NCBI RefSeq assembly: GCF_005048225.1
Contig: NZ_SUNI01000003.1
Coordinates: forward strand, 1-64,000
From: Paracoccus gahaiensis
Lineage (GTDB): Bacteria > Pseudomonadota > Alphaproteobacteria > Rhodobacterales > Rhodobacteraceae
Direction of reading: 5' to 3'
DNA length: 64,000 nucleotides
The position numbers and the translations under genes are program-made. Each line of letters opens with the position of its first letter. The stretch's first letter is position 1. Shown here piece after piece: positions 62,768 through 64,000 of this stretch. The notes below the pieces were generated by a model, which was given only the letters and a program-made list of their open reading frames with translations, had not been told where the DNA came from and searched no databases.

Positions 62768-64000
62768 TCAGGGGGCGATGATCTCGAACCGGGCGACATC
62801 GACCATGCCGCGATCGGTGATCTTGAGGGCGGGGATCACCGGCAGGGCCAGGAAGGCCAGCTGCAGGAAGGGCTCCTCGAGCGTCGTGCCGAGGCTGCGG
62901 GCGGCGGCGCGCAGCTCGATCAGCCGGTCGCGGACCGCCTCGAAGGGATCAAGGCTCATCAGGCCCGCGACGGGCAGGGGCAGTTCGGCGAGGATCCGGC
63001 CGTCGAGGGCCACGACGAAGCCGCCTTCGATGTCGCTCAGGCGGTTGGCGGCCAGGGCCATGTCGTCGTAATCGGCGCCGAGCGCGACGATGTTGTGATG
63101 GTCATGGCAGACGGTCGAGGCGATGGCGCCGCGGGTCAGGCCGAAGCCCTTGACGAATCCGGTGGCGATGTTGCCGTTCCTGCCGTGGCGTTCGATCACG
63201 GCGATGCGCATCAGGTCGCGGGCGGGGTCGGGGCGCTTGTCGCCGCTCTCGGGGGGGATGTCGATCGTCAGGTGCTCGGTGATGATCTTGCCCTCGAGGA
63301 TGCCGATCACCGGGGTTTCGGTGCGGTTTCCGCGCGCGCGGAAATCGGCGGCGCGGACCTGCGGCGCGCGGACCGAGGCGCGGCCCACCGGGGCCACATG
63401 GCCGCGCGCGGCGAAGGCGCGGTCGTCGACCACGCGCCCGCCGGTCAGGACCAGCTGCGCCCGGCAGTCCTGCAGGCTGTCGATCGCCACGATGTCGGCG
63501 CGCAGGCCGGGCGCGATCAACCCGCGATCCTTCAGCCCGAAGGCCTCGGCGGCCGAGAGCGAGGCGGCGCGATAGGCGGCCAGCGGCGAGGTGCCGAGCG
63601 CGATCAGGCGTCGGATCATGTAATCCAGATGGCCGTGCTCTCCGATGTCCAGCGGGTTGCGGTCGTCGGTGCACAGGCACAGATAGGCGCTGGTGGCCTC
63701 GGTCAGGATCGGCTGCAGGGCGTCCAGATCCTTACTGACCGAGCCTTCGCGGATCAGGACACGCATCCCCTTGCGCAGCTTTTCCAGCGCCTCCTCGGCG
63801 GTGGTGGCCTCGTGTTCGGTGCGGATGCCGGCGGCGATATAGGCATTCAGATCTCGACCGGTCAGCTGCGGGCAATGGCCGTCGACATGGCCGCCCGCGA
63901 ACAGCGCCAACTTGGCCATGGCGGCGGGGTCGCGATGGATCACGCCGGGATAGTTCATGAACTCGGCCAGGCCGATGGCCGTGGGATGGTTCATCAGGGG
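62768..64000 (-). CDS. ade: Adenine deaminase, C-terminal part (cut by window end)
   Basis: The frame continues past 64000, so the N-terminal third is missing; about 410 of roughly 590 residues are seen. Metal-enzyme and family motifs are [40 protein letters not shown] and, near the end, [20 protein letters not shown] then [20 protein letters not shown]. These are diagnostic of the AdeC branch of the amidohydrolases, which convert adenine to hypoxanthine and ammonia in purine salvage. The ATG at 63994 is internal, not the start. It is convergent with cmk. Confidence 0.93.
   Translation of the reverse strand, partial: PLMNHPTAIGLAEFMNYPGVIHRDPAAMAKLALFAGGHVDGHCPQLTGRDLNAYIAAGIRTEHEATTAEEALEKLRKGMRVLIREGSVSKDLDALQPILTEATSAYLCLCTDDRNPLDIGEHGHLDYMIRRLIALGTSPLAAYRAASLSAAEAFGLKDRGLIAPGLRADIVAIDSLQDCRAQLVLTGGRVVDDRAFAARGHVAPVGRASVRAPQVRAADFRARGNRTETPVIGILEGKIITEHLTIDIPPESGDKRPDPARDLMRIAVIERHGRNGNIATGFVKGFGLTRGAIASTVCHDHHNIVALGADYDDMALAANRLSDIEGGFVVALDGRILAELPLPVAGLMSLDPFEAVRDRLIELRAAARSLGTTLEEPFLQLAFLALPVIPALKITDRGMVDVARFEIIAP

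Overview
The window is chromosomal DNA from a GC-rich alphaproteobacterium, most likely a Paracoccus-like member of the Rhodobacteraceae. This is inferred from the very high GC, the F1 ATP synthase operon atpHAGDC standing apart from any F0 genes, the divergent gloB/methyltransferase pair, and the style of the proteins. No 16S or tRNA gene is present to confirm it.

Layout. Positions 1-1.4 kb are an insertion-sequence scar: the end of an IS3-type element, a frameshifted and truncated IS30 transposase, a decapitated short-chain dehydrogenase and a second IS3 remnant. From 1.6 to 12.1 kb lies accessory DNA: a small ORF with an uncharacterised DUF6976-like protein, a periplasmic coiled-coil protein with an orphan TAXI-type binding protein, an ExeA-like ATPase with Sel1 and FnIII-like periplasmic parts, and a stand-alone adenylation-carrier-reductase (A-T-R) enzyme that converges with an SDR. 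From 12.3 to 23.2 kb come an RND efflux pair, a CAP-RTX protein, SulP with a universal stress protein, a DUF1810 protein, and an acetate kinase fused to a PduL-type phosphotransacylase.

From 23.3 to 27 kb is an Mla-type lipid transport operon on the minus strand. From 27.4 to 30.5 kb is a B12-type ABC importer under a clear cobalamin riboswitch. From 30.5 to 36.3 kb is a tightly overlapping MoxR/DUF58/BatA/BatB/TPR/BatD operon. A complete tripartite tricarboxylate transporter follows (36.5-39.4 kb), then a gamma-carbonic-anhydrase-like protein and a DMT transporter. A repeat-bearing spacer separates these from clpA, gloB and a methyltransferase.

The right third is mostly housekeeping: atpHAGDC (46.1-51.0 kb, ending in a good terminator), an H-type lectin protein, an alpha/beta hydrolase with a DsbA-like isomerase, prs, purD, xseA, an MFS transporter with eda, rpsB-tsf, a LuxR-type regulator, cmk, and an adenine deaminase cut by the window end.

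The most unusual items are the AckA-PduL fusion, which would put both steps from acetyl-CoA to acetate plus ATP on one polypeptide; the coiled-coil/TAXI/ExeA-like neighbourhood, in which the two secreted proteins both end in Gly-Cys; the A-T-R/SDR convergent pair; and a short GGGATATTT-type motif found at three convergent gene junctions.
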